DNA of 64,000 nt from CADCVW01 sp964251385 (GTDB lineage: Bacteria; Pseudomonadota; Alphaproteobacteria; Sphingomonadales; Sphingomonadaceae). Below, piece by piece: positions 51,617 to 60,881 of the stretch. The notes under the pieces were generated by a model, which worked only from the letters and a program-made list of their open reading frames with translations, made no database searches and had not been told where the DNA came from. The stretch is from assembly GCA_964251385.1 (NCBI GenBank), contig CAXUJK010000003.1, positions 248,001 through 312,000 on the forward strand, written 5' to 3'. How positions within the stretch are numbered: the first letter of the stretch is position 1; each line of letters begins with the position of its first letter. Position numbers and translations under genes: made by a program.

Positions 51617-52969
51617 TTGGCCAAGCGTCTCACCACCTACATCCTGATCGGCCTCGTACTCGGCCTCGTCACCGGCTGGGTGCTCAACGCGTCGCTCGGT
51701 GGCGGGACGCCCGCGGGGGACGCGCGGTTGAAGGAGATCGCGGGCTACTTCTCGATCGTCACCACCATGTTCCTGCGCCTCATAAAAATGATCATCGCGC
51801 CGCTGGTCGTGTCGACGCTCGTCGTCGGCATCGCGCACATGGGGGACACCGCGGCGCTCGGGCGGGTGGGGGCCAAGGCGCTCGCCTGGTTCGTCACCGC
51901 CTCGCTCGTGTCGCTTTCGCTCGGCCTGCTGCTCGTCAACCTGCTGCAGCCCGGATCGGGCCTCGAACTCGCGCTCCCCGCCCTCGATGCGTCGAGCGGG
52001 GTCGACCGCGCCGCGTTCAACATGAAGGACTTCGTCACTCACCTCGTCCCCGCGTCGATGGTCGAGGCGATGGCGAACAACGAGATCCTGCAGATCGTCG
52101 TCTTCTCGATTTTCCTTGGCGTCGCGATCACCGCCGTCGGCGATGTCGCAAAACCGCTCGTGCGCGGGCTCGAAGGCCTTGTTGCGGTCATGCTGCAGGT
52201 CACCAACTACGTCATGCGCGTCGCGCCGCTCGCCGTGTTCTGCGCGGTCGCCGCGACGCTCGCCGAACGCGGGCCCAGCGTCATCGGCGACCTGGCCTAC
52301 TTCATGGGCAGCTTCTACATCGGGCTGATCGTGCTGTGGATCATCCTGATCGGCGCGTGCTTCGCCATCGTCGGCGCGCGCACGAAACTGCTCGTGCGCT
52401 ACATCCGCGAGCCGATCCTGCTGGCGTTCTCGACCGCGTCGTCGGAGGCCGCGTACCCGCGCACGCTGGAGGCGCTCGACCGGTTCGGCGTGCCTCCGCG
52501 CATCGCCTCGTTCGTGCTGCCGCTGGGCTACTCGTTCAACCTCGACGGGTCGATGATGTACATGACCTTCGCGTCCATCTTCATCGCGCAGGCCTACGGC
52601 ATCCCGCTCAGCCTGGGGACGATGATCGCGATGCTGCTCGTGCTGATGATCACGTCCAAAGGCATAGCGGGCGTCCCCCGTGCGTCCCTCGTCGTCATCA
52701 CGGGCACATTGGCCATGTTCGACCTGCCCGAGGCGGGCATCCTCCTCATCCTCGGCGTCGACCACTTCTTGGACATGGGCCGCTCCGCCACCAACGTCGT
52801 GGGCAACGCGGTCGCCGCGGTCGTGGTGGCCAAGTGGGAAGGCCATCTCGACACCCCGACCGCGCCCGAGGTCGAACCGCCCGCCGCGCCGACCGCCCGC
52901 CCCCCGATCCCGCGCGACACGGACATGTTCGTTCCCGACGCCGCCGACCGGAGGTTGCCGCCGGCATGA
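51617..52969 (+). CDS. Dicarboxylate/amino acid:cation symporter (DAACS family)
   Basis: A 450-residue transporter. It has multiple membrane helices, the serine-rich hairpin AFSTASSEAAYPRTLEAL, and the substrate motif YSFNLDGSMMYMTFASIFIAQAYG. The late NVVGNAVAAVVVAKWEG ends the core. It imports C4-dicarboxylates or Glu/Asp with sodium or protons. The start is TTG 51617 (MAKRLTTYILIG), with AAGGG upstream. The C-terminal Pro-rich tail is long. The stop overlaps the hydrolase ATG as ATGA. Confidence 0.93.
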   Translation: MAKRLTTYILIGLVLGLVTGWVLNASLGGGTPAGDARLKEIAGYFSIVTTMFLRLIKMIIAPLVVSTLVVGIAHMGDTAALGRVGAKALAWFVTASLVSLSLGLLLVNLLQPGSGLELALPALDASSGVDRAAFNMKDFVTHLVPASMVEAMANNEILQIVVFSIFLGVAITAVGDVAKPLVRGLEGLVAVMLQVTNYVMRVAPLAVFCAVAATLAERGPSVIGDLAYFMGSFYIGLIVLWIILIGACFAIVGARTKLLVRYIREPILLAFSTASSEAAYPRTLEALDRFGVPPRIASFVLPLGYSFNLDGSMMYMTFASIFIAQAYGIPLSLGTMIAMLLVLMITSKGIAGVPRASLVVITGTLAMFDLPEAGILLILGVDHFLDMGRSATNVVGNAVAAVVVAKWEGHLDTPTAPEVEPPAAPTARPPIPRDTDMFVPDAADRRLPPA

Positions 52970-53709
52970 GCCCGCCGTCCTACATCGCCAGACCCGACGG
53001 CACCCGCATCGCCTACCGCCACCGCGAGGGCGCCGGCCCCACGCTCGTCTACCTCGGCGGCTACATCTCCGAGATGACCGGCACCAAGGCGACCGCGCTC
53101 GACGCGTGGGCGGGCGAAAAGGGCAGGGCGATGCTCCGCCTCGACTATGCGGGCTACGGCGAGTCCGACGGCGACTTCGAGCTACAGGGCCTCGATGATC
53201 GCCTGTCCGACGTGCTGCGCGTGATCGACGCGGTCGCGCCCGGCCCGCTCGTCCTCGTCGGCTCGTCGATGGGCGGCTGGATCGCGTTGCTGGCGGCGCT
53301 CGCCCGCCCCGACCGGGTGGTCGGGATCATCGGCCTCGCCGCCGCCCCCGATTTCACGGAGTGGGGTTTCGACGATGCAGAACGCGCGCAGTTGGCCCGC
53401 GACGGCCGCATCGACCACCCGTCCGATCGCGGCGGCACCTACCCGACCATGAAGATCTTCTGGGACACGGGCCAGGCCAACCTGCTGCTCGACCGGGACA
53501 TCGCCATTGCGTGCCCCGTGCGCCTGATCCACGGCGACGAAGACGACACGGTGCCTTGGGAGATCTCCACCCACCTCATGGACTCGCTGGGTTCAGACGA
53601 CGTCAAGCTGCTGTTGATCAAGGGCGCGGACCACAACCTGTCGCGGCCGGACGACATCGCGTCGATCCTGCGGGTGACGGCAACACTGCTGGAGACCCTG
53701 CCATCCTGA
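52966..53709 (+). CDS. Alpha/beta hydrolase
   Basis: A 247-residue hydrolase with the nucleophile elbow GSSMGG (Ser101), acid in LIHGDEDDTVP and histidine in GADHNLS. It resembles the ABHD10-like (depalmitoylating or esterase) group. The substrate is unknown. It is translationally coupled to the symporter and only a few bases from the next gene. Confidence 0.87.
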   Translation: MSPPSYIARPDGTRIAYRHREGAGPTLVYLGGYISEMTGTKATALDAWAGEKGRAMLRLDYAGYGESDGDFELQGLDDRLSDVLRVIDAVAPGPLVLVGSSMGGWIALLAALARPDRVVGIIGLAAAPDFTEWGFDDAERAQLARDGRIDHPSDRGGTYPTMKIFWDTGQANLLLDRDIAIACPVRLIHGDEDDTVPWEISTHLMDSLGSDDVKLLLIKGADHNLSRPDDIASILRVTATLLETLPS

Positions 53710-53729
53710 TCGCACTTCTCCTCCAGACC

Positions 53730-54338
53730 ATGGGTCCTCCCGCGCCCGCAACCCCCATGACGCTCGCGCGCTGCGCCGGGCTCGTTCGGTCGGCGCCCGC
53801 CCGCGCCGTCGATGCCGCCAACCGCTGGACGCTGGACGGCGGCGGCATCGACGCGCGGCTGTGCCTCGGCCAGGCCTATGTCGCGACAGACCGCTGGGCC
53901 GCCGCCGCGACCGCTTTTGCCGCCGCCGCCGACGATGCGATCCGCGCGGGCGACGACCGCGCCGCGCACCTCCGCGTCCAGTCGGGCAACGCCTGGCTCG
54001 CCGCGGACGAACCGGCGAAGGCGATCGCCGCGCTGAACGGCGCGCTCGCGCTCGCCACCATGTCGGACGGCCTGCGCGGCGAGGCCCTGATCGATCGGGC
54101 GCGCGCGAATGTCGCCGCCAACGACCTCGCCGCCGCGCGCACCGATCTCGACGCAGGGACCGCGCTCGTCCCCGCCGACCCGTTCGGCTGGTACGCCTCC
54201 GCGAGCTTGGCGGCGAGGGCGGGGGACGCCGCGCGGGCAAAAGCCGACATCGCCAAGGCGCTCGAACTCGCGCCCGGAGACGCGGACATCAAGGCGCTCG
54301 CCGCGTCGCTCGCAGCGCCAGCCGGAGCCGCATCGTGA
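53730..54338 (+). CDS. TPR repeat protein, probably exported
   Basis: From ATG 53730 a 202-residue Ala-rich protein with tetratricopeptide-like helical pairs (YVATDRWAAAATAFAAAADDAI, GNAWLAADEPAKAIAALNGAL, ASLAARAGDAARAKADIAKALELAPGD). The reading may really begin nine codons earlier at ATC 53703, 8 nt after GGAG, giving a hydrophobic MLIALLLQ start like a signal peptide. It overlaps the next start as GTGA. Confidence 0.75.
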   Translation: MGPPAPATPMTLARCAGLVRSAPARAVDAANRWTLDGGGIDARLCLGQAYVATDRWAAAATAFAAAADDAIRAGDDRAAHLRVQSGNAWLAADEPAKAIAALNGALALATMSDGLRGEALIDRARANVAANDLAAARTDLDAGTALVPADPFGWYASASLAARAGDAARAKADIAKALELAPGDADIKALAASLAAPAGAAS

Positions 54339-54754
54339 AGTATCTCCACACGATGATCCGCGTCGCGGACCCGGATGCCGCCGTCCGCTTCTTCGACCTG
54401 CTCGGCCTCCGGGAAGTCCGCCGCGCGGACAACGAGGCGGGCCGCTACACGCTGATCTTCCTGGCCGCCCCCGGCGACGAGGACGCGCAGGTCGAACTGA
54501 CGCACAATTGGGACCAGTCCGAACCCTATACGGGCGGCCGCAACTTCGGCCACCTCGCCTACCGCGTCGACGACATCTACGCGGCGTGCCAAAGATTGCA
54601 GGACGGCGGCGTCGTCATCAACCGTCCGCCGCGCGACGGCCGCATGGCGTTCGTCCGCTCGCCCGACGGGATCTCCGTCGAGCTGCTGCAGGCCGGTCCC
54701 GCGCTCGCCCCCGCCGAACCCTGGGCTTCGATGGCCAACACGGGCGAATGGTAG
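54335..54754 (+). CDS. gloA: Lactoylglutathione lyase (glyoxalase I)
   Basis: A 139-residue VOC protein, GTG start within the previous stop. The metal ligands are visible: His5 (YLHTMIRV), Glu in QVELTHN, His in FGHLAYRV and Glu in SVELLQ. It converts the methylglyoxal-glutathione adduct to lactoylglutathione, the substrate of GloB encoded next. The stop lies inside the gloB start region. Confidence 0.9.
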   Translation: MKYLHTMIRVADPDAAVRFFDLLGLREVRRADNEAGRYTLIFLAAPGDEDAQVELTHNWDQSEPYTGGRNFGHLAYRVDDIYAACQRLQDGGVVINRPPRDGRMAFVRSPDGISVELLQAGPALAPAEPWASMANTGEW

Positions 54755-55479
54755 TGCAGGTCGTGCGCATCCCCGCGTTGACCGACAACTACATCTGGCT
54801 CCTCCACGACGACGACAGCGGCGACACCGTCGTCGTCGACCCGGCCGAAGCCGAACCCGTCCTCGCCGAAGCGGCCGCGAGAGGCTGGAAAATAAAACAA
54901 ATCTGGAACACGCACTGGCATGCCGACCACACCGGCGGAAACGTCGCCATCAAGGCGGCCACAGGCTGCACGATCACCGGCCCCGCGGCCGAGTTCTCGA
55001 AGATTCCGACGCTCGACGTCCAGGTGGGCGAAGGCGATCGCGTGCGGCTCGGCGACGTCGAGGCCGAAGTGCTCGACATGCCCGGTCACACGGCGGGGCA
55101 TATCGCCTTCTACCTGGCCGGCGAGCGCGCGGTGTTCACGGGCGACGTGCTGTTCGCGATGGGCTGCGGCCGCCTGTTCGAAGGCACGCCGGATCAGATG
55201 CATGCCAACCTGCGACGTCTGGCCGCTTTGCCGGGCGAGACGAAGGTCTATTGCGGCCACGAGTACACCGCCGCCAACGCAGGCTTCGCGGTCACGGTCG
55301 AGCCTGCCAACGCGGACATCGTCGCGCGCAGGGCGCAAGTCGACGCCGCCCGCGCCCGCGGCGAAGCCACGGTCCCGACCACGATTTCGCTGGAGCGCGC
55401 GACCAATCCGTTCATGCGCGCCGCCGACGCCGCGGCCCTGGGCGACCTGCGGCGCGCCAAGGATAGCTTCCGCCCCTGA
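54748..55479 (+). CDS. gloB: Hydroxyacylglutathione hydrolase (glyoxalase II)
   Basis: A 243-residue metallo-beta-lactamase-fold enzyme. The zinc motif THWHADH is at 55-61, with DMPGHTAGH, GDVLFAMGCGRLFEGTPDQM, and YCGHEYTAANAGFA downstream. It hydrolyses lactoylglutathione to lactate. The start ATG 54748 overlaps the end of gloA by 7 bp. Confidence 0.93.
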   Translation: MVVQVVRIPALTDNYIWLLHDDDSGDTVVVDPAEAEPVLAEAAARGWKIKQIWNTHWHADHTGGNVAIKAATGCTITGPAAEFSKIPTLDVQVGEGDRVRLGDVEAEVLDMPGHTAGHIAFYLAGERAVFTGDVLFAMGCGRLFEGTPDQMHANLRRLAALPGETKVYCGHEYTAANAGFAVTVEPANADIVARRAQVDAARARGEATVPTTISLERATNPFMRAADAAALGDLRRAKDSFRP

Positions 55480-55493
55480 CGCGTTGAGGGCGC

Positions 55494-55907
55494 ATGAGAC
55501 TGCTCGCTCCGCTCCTGCTCGCGACCTTCGGTTCGTGTGCGGCATCGGGTTTGGAACAGGCCCCGCGCAACCCGGCGGCGCAGGCGCGGCTGGTTCGCGC
55601 GCTGGACGGCTTGGTGGCTGGCGAACCCCGCCGCTGCCTGGCCAGGACCGATACGCGCGACACGCAGATCATCGACCGCAACACGATCCTGTTCCGCAAC
55701 GGGGCGAACCTCGTCTACCGCAACGACCCGCTCGGCGGCTGCCCGGGTTTGGGGGCAGGGCGCACGATCGTATCGACCTCGGTCGGCAGCGACCTTTGCC
55801 GGGGCGACACGATCCGCGTCGTCGACCAGCTGTCGGGTTCGGTCGTCGGCGCGTGCGCCTACGCCGACTTCACCCCATACCGCCCCGCGCCAGGACGATC
55901 CCGATGA
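55494..55907 (+). CDS. Small lipoprotein, first of two tandem paralogs
   Basis: A 137-residue protein with a lipobox-like signal peptide (Cys15). It shares with the next gene the pattern: a Cys followed by RRDxx/RTDTR, IIDRNTILFR, NDPLGGCPGL, SDLCRGDTIRV and GACAYADFTPYR. Four conserved cysteines suggest disulfides in the periplasm. The function is unknown. Confidence 0.75.
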   Translation: MRLLAPLLLATFGSCAASGLEQAPRNPAAQARLVRALDGLVAGEPRRCLARTDTRDTQIIDRNTILFRNGANLVYRNDPLGGCPGLGAGRTIVSTSVGSDLCRGDTIRVVDQLSGSVVGACAYADFTPYRPAPGRSR

Positions 55908-56299
55908 GATTGTTGCTGCCCCTCGTCCTGCTGACCGCGGCTTGCAGCGGTCAGGTCGCCACCGGGCCCGTCCGCGATGCCCGCGCGGAGGCGCGATTGG
56001 CCCAACTGCTCGGCGGCAAGGTCCCGGGCGCGACGCGATCGTGCATCGGCCGCCGCGACGCCGAACGGCAGGAAATCGTCGACGAGCGCACGATCATCTA
56101 CCGCGTAAGCGCCGACCGCGTCATCCGCGGCGACATCGCGCCCGACTGCGTAGGCCTCGACCGCAATTCGACGCTGATCCGCATATCGCCGTCCACGAAC
56201 ATCTGCGCGGGCGAGATCTTCGAGGTGCGCGACGCCGGAACGCAGTTTCCGCGCGGTTCGTGCAGCTATGGCGACTTCACCGAATACCGCGCGCGCTAG
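55904..56299 (+). CDS. Small lipoprotein, second of two tandem paralogs
   Basis: A 131-residue protein with lipobox LTAAC (Cys14), coupled by ATGA to the previous gene. It aligns with its neighbour through IVDERTIIYRV, DIAPDCVGL, STNICAGEIFEVRD and GSCSYGDFTEYR. A local duplication is the simplest origin. Its TAG shares CTAG with the convergent acyl-CoA ligase stop. Confidence 0.75.
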   Translation: MRLLLPLVLLTAACSGQVATGPVRDARAEARLAQLLGGKVPGATRSCIGRRDAERQEIVDERTIIYRVSADRVIRGDIAPDCVGLDRNSTLIRISPSTNICAGEIFEVRDAGTQFPRGSCSYGDFTEYRAR

Positions 56300-58092
56300 C
56301 TCTTCTTGTAAAGCGCGCCCAGCCGATCGTCGTACACCTTGCGGATGACGTGCCGGCGGATCTTCATCGACGGCGTCAACTGCTCGTTCTCGATCGAAAA
56401 CCCCTCGTCGGCGATGATGATGCGGCGAACCTTCTCGACCGTCGACAACCCTGCGTTGACCCGGTCCACCGCGGCGCTCACCGCCTTGGCCAGGGCCGGA
56501 TCGTCGCGCGAGATCTCCTTGCCCGACGCCCACTCCGCCATCCACTCCGGATCGGGAACAATGACCCCGACCAGATATGGCCGCCGGTCGCCCGCGACCA
56601 TCGCCTGGAGGATTTCCGGCTCGAGCGTCAGCATGCCTTCGATGCGCTGGGGCGCGACATTGTCGCCCTTGTCGTTGACGATCAGGTCCTTCTTGCGGTC
56701 GGTGATGACGATGCGCCCCTTCGCATCGAAATGCCCGATATCGCCCGTGTGCAGCCAGCCATCGCGCAGCACGCGCGCGCTTTCCGCCTCCGCCCGCCAG
56801 TAGCCGTGCATGACGAGCTCGCCACGAACCAGAAGCTCTCCGTCCTCCGCGATCCGCACTTCGGTACCCAGCAGCGGCCGCCCGACCGTCTCCATCGCGA
56901 TCCCGACGCGCGGCCGGTTGCAGCTGATGACCGGCCCCGCCTCCGTCTGCCCGTAACCTTGCAGCACGGTCAGCCCCAGCGATTGGAAGAACGTGCCGAC
57001 CTCCGGGTTGAGCGGCGCACCCCCGCAGATGAACGCTTTCAAACGTCCGCCGAACCGCTTTCCGATCTTCGGCCGCAGCGTCCGGCCGAGCAGCAGGTCC
57101 ATCGGCTTGTCGATGAGGAACGCATCGCCCGCCGCCTTGCGCGCGCCGATCGTCAGCGCCCGGCGCAGCAGATAGCGGCTCACCTTTCCCTGCTTCTCGA
57201 CCGCCTTGAGGATGCGCGCGCGCAAGACCTCGAACAGGCGCGGCACGACGATCACCAGCGTCGGCCTAACCTCCTCCATGTTGGCCGCGAGCTTCTCGAG
57301 GCTTTCGGCGTAGGTGATGCGTGCGCCCATCCCGATCGGCAGCATCTGTCCCGCCGAATGCTCGAACGCATGGCTCGTCGGCAGGAACGACAAAAAGACT
57401 TCGTCGCCCCAGCCGAGGTCCTCGGAGATCGCCTCAAGGCACGCCGCCACGTTGTGCAGGATCGCGCCGTGATGCTGGCGCACGCCGCGCGGCGCCCCGC
57501 CCGTTCCCGACGTGTAGATGATGCAGGCCAGATCCTCGCGCCGCAGCCGCGCCGCCTCCGCCGCGCACGTCGCCACGTCCCCGTTCTCGCCGCGGATGAG
57601 GTCGCGCCACAGGTGGTAGCGCGCGTCGCCGGCCTGCCCGATGCGCAGGTCCTCGATGCCGATGATGTCGTTGCACTCGGTCGTGCGCATAACCGCGGGC
57701 AGCAGCGCGCGCGCGAGTTTTGCCGTGGACACGATCACGGCCTTGGCCCCGCTGTTCGACAATATGTGTTCGTGGTCGCGGTCGGTGTTCGTGATGTACG
57801 TCGGCACCGTCACGAACCCCGCCGCCATGATCGCCAGGTCGGCGATGCACCATTCGGGCCGGTTCTCGCTGACCAGCATGACCCGATCGCCCGGGCTTAA
57901 CCCGAGCTTGCGCAGCCCGTCGGACAGGCACGCGACTTGTTGCGCCGCCTCGCGCCACGTCGTGTGCGCCCACGCGCCGTCGACCTTGCGCGACAGGAAC
58001 GGCTTGTCGCCACCCTCGCCCGCGCGCGCGAAAAACATTGTGACGAGATTGGGAAATTGCTCGAACCGGCGCACGGTCCGCGGGTTACTCAC
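56296..58092 (-). CDS. Long-chain fatty acid--CoA ligase (AMP-forming)
   Basis: A 598-residue ANL-family enzyme: P-loop IYTSGTGGAPRGV (with an unusual Ala-Pro at TGxPKGV), the GYGQTEAGPVISCN motif, the hinge DGWLHTGDIG, and ITDRKKDLIVNDKGDNVAPQRIE. It activates fatty acids to acyl-CoA. It is of the FAA1/FadD15 type. Of the GTG starts, 58092 has better spacing to GAGGG than 58104. It overlaps the end of the gamma-glutamyltransferase gene. Confidence 0.92.
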   Translation of the reverse strand: MSNPRTVRRFEQFPNLVTMFFARAGEGGDKPFLSRKVDGAWAHTTWREAAQQVACLSDGLRKLGLSPGDRVMLVSENRPEWCIADLAIMAAGFVTVPTYITNTDRDHEHILSNSGAKAVIVSTAKLARALLPAVMRTTECNDIIGIEDLRIGQAGDARYHLWRDLIRGENGDVATCAAEAARLRREDLACIIYTSGTGGAPRGVRQHHGAILHNVAACLEAISEDLGWGDEVFLSFLPTSHAFEHSAGQMLPIGMGARITYAESLEKLAANMEEVRPTLVIVVPRLFEVLRARILKAVEKQGKVSRYLLRRALTIGARKAAGDAFLIDKPMDLLLGRTLRPKIGKRFGGRLKAFICGGAPLNPEVGTFFQSLGLTVLQGYGQTEAGPVISCNRPRVGIAMETVGRPLLGTEVRIAEDGELLVRGELVMHGYWRAEAESARVLRDGWLHTGDIGHFDAKGRIVITDRKKDLIVNDKGDNVAPQRIEGMLTLEPEILQAMVAGDRRPYLVGVIVPDPEWMAEWASGKEISRDDPALAKAVSAAVDRVNAGLSTVEKVRRIIIADEGFSIENEQLTPSMKIRRHVIRKVYDDRLGALYKKS

Positions 58093-59770
58093 TGACCGCG
58101 ACACCCTCGCTGCGCGGATCCGCCGCGCCTACCCAGCGCCCGCCCACCCGCTCGATCGCATTCCCCTTGAACGGCGGGTCGCCCGCCGCGACGTCGTGCC
58201 CCATCGCGGTCAGCGCCGGGATCATCGCTTCCAGCGGCGTTCCGGCCTCGACGTAGACGCGGGGTCCCCGGATCCACAAGCCGGGCGCGGCGATCGCGGC
58301 CTGAGCGCTCATCCGCCAGTCGATCACCGCGATCAGCGCCTTGGCCACCTGCATGATGATCGTCGGCCCGCCCGCCGCGCCGACCGCGATGCGGACCTGG
58401 CCGTCGGGTGCGTATGCGATCGTCGGCGACATCGAGCTCAATGGCCGCTTGCCGCCCTCAACCCGGTTGGCGACGGGCGCGCCGTTCGCGACCGGGGCGA
58501 AGGAAAAGTCGGTCATTTCGTTGTTGAGATAATAGCCGTCGACCGTCAGCCCCGACCCCCAGGGTGCCTCGATCGTCGACGTCAGCGTCGCGACGTTGCC
58601 ACGCGAATCCGCCGCGACCATGTGCGAAGTGCCCGCCACTTCGCCGCTGACACCGGCCGCGCGGCGTTCCGCGCCGGGAGGCATGCCCGCGGCCACGCTC
58701 GTCATCGCGCGACCGCGATCGATCAGGGCCGACCGCGACGCCAGATACGTCGGGTCCATCAGGCCAGCCGTCGGCACGCGTACGAACTCGGGATCGGCCA
58801 GATACAACCCCCGGTCCGCGTAGGCGAGCCGCATCGACTCCGCGATCAGGTGCCACGATCGCGGGTTGTCCGGTCCCAGCGCGGCGAGATCGAAGCGCTC
58901 CAATTGCTTGAGCACCGCGAACACGGTCGTCGCGCCCGACGACGGCGGGCCCATCCCGCAGATGCGGTACCCCCGGTACGTGCCGCACGGGACGTCGCGT
59001 TGCTTGGCGTCGTATGTCGCGACGTCGCCCGTCGTCATCGCCGACGGATTCTTCGCCGCCCCCGTCACCGTGCGCACCAGATTCTGCGCGGGCGCTCCTG
59101 TATAGTACCAGTCGGCCCCGCGCGTCGCGACGCCCGTCAGCAACCGCGCGAGGTCCGGGTTGCGCACGATCGTCCCGACCGGCCTGGCTTTGCCGTCGCC
59201 CCCGAAAAACTGCGTCGCGCCGAACGGGGACAGCCGCGCCGCCTCGGTCCGTCCCTCGACCATGCGGCTCATCCGCGGGGTGACCGCGAACCCGTCCCGC
59301 GCCAGCCGGATCGCCGGGTCGAACAGCCGTGCCCACGGCAGCCGCCCATGTTTCCGGTGTGCCAGCGCGAACATGCGGATGTTGCCCGGAATCCCCACCG
59401 CTTTGCCGCCCAGCGAGGGGTCGGCGATCGTCTTGCCGCCGGCGTCCAGGAACAAGGTCGGCGTCGCCGCCGACGGCGCTTCCTCGCGCCCGTCGAAGCT
59501 GGTGAGGCCCGCCTCGGCGTCATGGTGCACAAGGAAGCCGCCTCCGCCGATCCCCGAAGACTGCGGCTCCACCACCGTCAGCGCGATCGCCGTGGCGATC
59601 GCCGCGTCCGCCGCCGAGCCGCCCGCGGCCAGGATCGACCGCCCGGCCTCCGCCGCGCGCGGGTCCGCCGCCGACACCATCCCGCGGCCTGTGACGGCGG
59701 GCGCGGTCGCCACGGTGGGTGCGCAGGAGGCCAGGCCGAGCAAAGCGGCGGGGACGAGCATCTTGATCAT
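58085..59770 (-). CDS. ggt: Gamma-glutamyltransferase
   Basis: A 561-residue exported enzyme with lipobox-like LASC (Cys16), IGGGGFLVHHD, the autoprocessing nucleophile Thr381 in GTSHMVAADS, and PLSSMSPTIAY with the oxyanion serines. Processing would yield large and small subunits. It cleaves extracytoplasmic glutathione or transfers its glutamyl group. The usual Gly-Ser-Pro-Gly-Gly loop reads AAGGPTII here. Confidence 0.92.
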   Translation of the reverse strand: MIKMLVPAALLGLASCAPTVATAPAVTGRGMVSAADPRAAEAGRSILAAGGSAADAAIATAIALTVVEPQSSGIGGGGFLVHHDAEAGLTSFDGREEAPSAATPTLFLDAGGKTIADPSLGGKAVGIPGNIRMFALAHRKHGRLPWARLFDPAIRLARDGFAVTPRMSRMVEGRTEAARLSPFGATQFFGGDGKARPVGTIVRNPDLARLLTGVATRGADWYYTGAPAQNLVRTVTGAAKNPSAMTTGDVATYDAKQRDVPCGTYRGYRICGMGPPSSGATTVFAVLKQLERFDLAALGPDNPRSWHLIAESMRLAYADRGLYLADPEFVRVPTAGLMDPTYLASRSALIDRGRAMTSVAAGMPPGAERRAAGVSGEVAGTSHMVAADSRGNVATLTSTIEAPWGSGLTVDGYYLNNEMTDFSFAPVANGAPVANRVEGGKRPLSSMSPTIAYAPDGQVRIAVGAAGGPTIIMQVAKALIAVIDWRMSAQAAIAAPGLWIRGPRVYVEAGTPLEAMIPALTAMGHDVAAGDPPFKGNAIERVGGRWVGAADPRSEGVAVSE

Positions 59771-59779
59771 GGGCCGAGC

Positions 59780-60826
59780 CTAACCCGCTTTGCCGACCGC
59801 GTCATCCACGCTGGCGAATCCGTCGCGCGCCAGAAGCGCATCCAGGTCGCGAACGATCCGCCGCACCAGTCGGGGGCCGCCGTAGATCAGCGCCGTGTAG
59901 AGCTGCACCAGGCTCGCTCCCGCAAGAATGCGCGCAAGGGCGTCCGCGCCGCTCGCGATCCCGCCCGCCGCGATCAGCGGAACCGCGCCTCCGCTCGCCG
60001 CCCGGAAATCTTTCAAACGTTGCAGCGCCAGCAGGCCAAGCGGAGCACCCGACAGGCCTCCGGACTCGTCCCGACCCATTGACGTCAACACGGGGCGGGA
60101 CACGGTCGTGTTGCCGACGATGATCCCGTCGATCCAGTGCGCCATCGCGACGGTGACGACCCCGTCGATCTCGCTTGGGCTCAGGTCCGGCGCGACTTTC
60201 AGGAACACCGGCGGGCTCCGGGTTCCCGAAGTGGCCTCCCCCCGCGCATCCATCACCGCGCCCAGCAACGCGTCCAGCGCACCCTCGTCCTGCAGCGCGC
60301 GCAGGCCCGGCGTGTTCGGTGACGATATGTTGATCGTCAGATAGTCCGCGACCCCCGCCATCGCGCGCACGCCCGCGGCGTAATCGGCGATGCGGTCGAC
60401 CGTATCCTTGTTGGCGCCGAGATTGACACCGACGATTCCCGCCGAGCGATCTCGCAGACGAGCCAGCGCGGCACGCTGCCCCCCGTTGTTGAAACCCAGC
60501 CGGTTGATCACCCCGCGATCGTCGACCAGCCGGAACACGCGCGGCTTGGCATTTCCCGCCTGCGGTTCGGGCGTCAGCGTGCCCACCTCGACGAACCCGA
60601 ACCCCAACCCCAGCATCGGACCGAAAACCTCCGCATCCTTGTCGAACCCCGCGGCCAGCCCAACCGGATTGGCGAAGTCGAGCCCCGCCACGCGCGTGGC
60701 CAGGCGGGCAAAGGAGGGCGGCGGCGTGCGCGTCGGCAAGGCCTTCAGCGCCGTGATCGTCAGCCCGTGCGCACGCTCGGGATCGATAGCGAACGCAAGC
60801 GGGCGAACGAGGGAGAACAGCGCCAT
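59780..60826 (-). CDS. pyrD: Dihydroorotate dehydrogenase (quinone)
   Basis: A 348-residue class 2 enzyme: an N-terminal membrane-association helix pair (MALFSLVRPLAFAIDPERAH), VGLAAGFDKDAE, FNNGGQ, the catalytic Ser region NISSPNTPGLRALQ, and IAAGGIASGADAL. It oxidises dihydroorotate using ubiquinone in pyrimidine synthesis. The stop is 9 bp before the gamma-glutamyltransferase start. Confidence 0.96.
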   Translation of the reverse strand: MALFSLVRPLAFAIDPERAHGLTITALKALPTRTPPPSFARLATRVAGLDFANPVGLAAGFDKDAEVFGPMLGLGFGFVEVGTLTPEPQAGNAKPRVFRLVDDRGVINRLGFNNGGQRAALARLRDRSAGIVGVNLGANKDTVDRIADYAAGVRAMAGVADYLTINISSPNTPGLRALQDEGALDALLGAVMDARGEATSGTRSPPVFLKVAPDLSPSEIDGVVTVAMAHWIDGIIVGNTTVSRPVLTSMGRDESGGLSGAPLGLLALQRLKDFRAASGGAVPLIAAGGIASGADALARILAGASLVQLYTALIYGGPRLVRRIVRDLDALLARDGFASVDDAVGKAG

Positions 60827-60881
60827 GAGGACGACCTATGGCAGCGAGCACGGCAATCACAACCTGCCGGAAACGTGAAGT

